This document shows, one piece after another, positions 62,690-64,000 of a DNA stretch of 64,000 nucleotides (the first letter of the stretch is position 1; every line of letters begins with the position of its first letter). Origin of the DNA: Synchiropus splendidus. Taxonomy: Eukaryota > Chordata > Actinopteri > Syngnathiformes > Callionymidae. A program made the position numbers and the translations under genes. The stretch covers positions 15,752,501-15,816,500 of the forward strand of contig NC_071335.1 of NCBI RefSeq assembly GCF_027744825.2. Reading direction: 5' to 3'. The notes under the pieces were generated by a model. That model worked only from the letters and a program-made list of their open reading frames with translations, made no database searches and was not told where the DNA came from.

Positions 62690-64000
62690 TTAGAAAAATG
62701 ATTCTATTTCATATGTGCTCCGCCCTCTAACGGCCTTCGCTGTTGGTTAATCCACATCGAGGCACTGGCCTCGGCCTGAGACTTCAATTGATTGGCTCTC
62801 CGCCCAGGAAGGTACCACCCACCACGTATAACTCTCCCCTAATAGAGGTCTACGCACATATTCGTAGAACCTGGGTTATGTGAGTAACCATCATTACTAT
62901 TTCATATGTGCCCCGCCTTCACTATTGGTCTCTCAGATAGTTCTGAGCAAAGGTCGAAGCAGATGACCAAGAAGCTGCTTGACAGAAAAGCACAGCAGAT
63001 GAGGAAATGGCCCTCCGGAGCCACAGAGCCCTCAGCCTTGTATGCGGCAGAAATGGCCATACAAACCCAGTGGGCAAGACGCTGTGACGTGACAGCTTTA
63101 CCCTTCAGATTTCCTCCGTAACAGGCCAAACAGTCAGTCAGACGAAAGTCTTTTGTCCTGTCAACATAGCAAGCTAGGGCCCACACCGGGCACAACCGGT
63201 GCATCCTAGCCTCCTGGTCAGTCTGATGAGGCGGGGAATAAAAAGCCCTCAACATCAGGACTTGAGAGTCGTAATGACCTTCGGTCGGAAAACCGGGTTC
63301 GGATGAAGAGTGACAGAAGTCCGACCTCCACCAAATGACATGCACCGTGAGCTCACTGACAAGGCTGTCAGATCACTCACTCTCTTAGCAGAAGCTAAGG
63401 CCAGAAGCAGAGACGTCATCAAGGACAGTATATCCAGCGAAGTGGCCGCCAGCTTGACCACCAAATGTGCTGCCGACATGAGACCTAATAAGGTCATCAC
63501 CTTGCTCACTCTAAATCTCTGGTCATTTCTCGCCACCGTCACCGCGAGGAGAAGTTTTGACAACCTCTCGCCTGACAGACGCTCTGTCATGGATCCAGAG
63601 TCGAGGAGAATCCACAGATATTGAGGGGAAGTGCTGGGCTGCAGCGCACTCTTCTGGAGGTTGACCGCAAAGCCCAGACGTCTGATGTGCTGCAGCACAG
63701 TCTCCGTGTGACGGCGCACTTCGACCTCTGAAGCCGGCAGATTGACCAATTGTCCAGGATCCTCACGTCTGCTGATCTGAGCGGCTCCAACGCCGCATCC
63801 ACCACCTTCGAGAAGGTCCGTGGAACCAGAGAATACCCGTAGGGCAGCCGGTCGAACTGGTAACATTTGTCTCCCACTGAAAACCTCAGGTTGCAAAATG
63901 GGGACGTGGAAATACGCTGTCTGATTGTCAGCTTCCTGAACAAGCGGGAAGAGATGTAAGCATTCAGCCGTCGAAGATCCAGGATGGGTCTGAGACCTCC
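62690..64000 (-). mobile_element. DIRS-type tyrosine-recombinase retrotransposon, internally deleted, cut by window end
   Basis: The minus strand gives pieces of reverse transcriptase (RFSVGDKCYQFDRLPYGYSL, then VPRTFSKVVDAALEPLRSAD and HIRRLGFAVNLQKSALQPS). These are followed almost at once by the tyrosine-recombinase domain (LLLALASAKRVSDLTALSVS; ACYGGNLKGKAVTSQRLAHW). The YLDD part of the reverse transcriptase, the RNase H/methyltransferase middle and the last recombinase motif are missing or scrambled, and frames shift several times. The RT-recombinase order and lack of integrase define the DIRS order. The non-coding end has a direct repeat (CTATTTCATATGTGCTCCGC at about 62,704 and CTATTTCATATGTGCCCCGC at about 62,898). 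Confidence 0.8.

Overview
The window looks like chromosomal DNA of a bony (teleost) fish. Genes are split by GT-AG introns of mostly 70 to 1,500 bp. The repeats are typical fish families: DIRS-type tyrosine-recombinase retrotransposon, a Jockey-superfamily LINE, L1-like debris, inverted-repeat MITEs and GATA microsatellites. I cannot name the species. No CRISPR, operon, tRNA or rRNA was seen. All gene models were built by hand from splice sites and reading phase, without alignment tools.

Layout. (1) 1-5,420: first exon of a TNFSF14 (LIGHT)-like TNF-superfamily ligand on the minus strand, present twice with apparently identical sequence (the first copy is cut by the window edge). Three large TAGA/GATA arrays and a duplicated 316-bp block lie between and beside the copies. 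This part is either a very young duplication or an assembly artefact. (2) 6,155-10,703: complete five-exon tmed1 (p24 gamma cargo receptor), plus strand, 235 aa. (3) 28,216-14,445, minus strand: complete 20-exon dnm2 (dynamin-2), 850 aa, in tail-to-tail orientation with tmed1. It has two mutually exclusive copies of exon 10 and a GC donor just before them. DNM2 and TMED1 are also close neighbours on human 19p13, so this is old synteny. (4) 30,253-60,872, minus strand: a tandem family of nine V-type immunoglobulin receptor genes of the CMRF35-like/CD300/pIgR-like kind, called CLM-1 to CLM-9 here by coordinate. (5) 62,690-64,000: an internally deleted DIRS-type element.

The receptor cluster is the most interesting part. 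Nearly every exon begins and ends in phase 1 (signal, V, stalk, transmembrane, tail), so exons can be shuffled freely. Receptors with an arginine inside the membrane segment (CLM-3, CLM-5, the broken CLM-2, and an orphan exon at 41.8 kb) have short tails without ITIMs or no recognisable tail. Receptors with no charge in the membrane segment (CLM-1, CLM-6, CLM-7) have long tails with ITIM or ITSM motifs. This is the pattern of a paired activating/inhibitory receptor system. CLM-9 has a glutamate in the membrane segment, an in-frame stop just after it and a decayed tail exon. CLM-8 has no membrane exon. CLM-2 has lost its V-exon donor and has a stop in its membrane exon. CLM-4 is a near copy of CLM-1 with its 3' exons missing. 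The cluster is therefore expanding and decaying at the same time.
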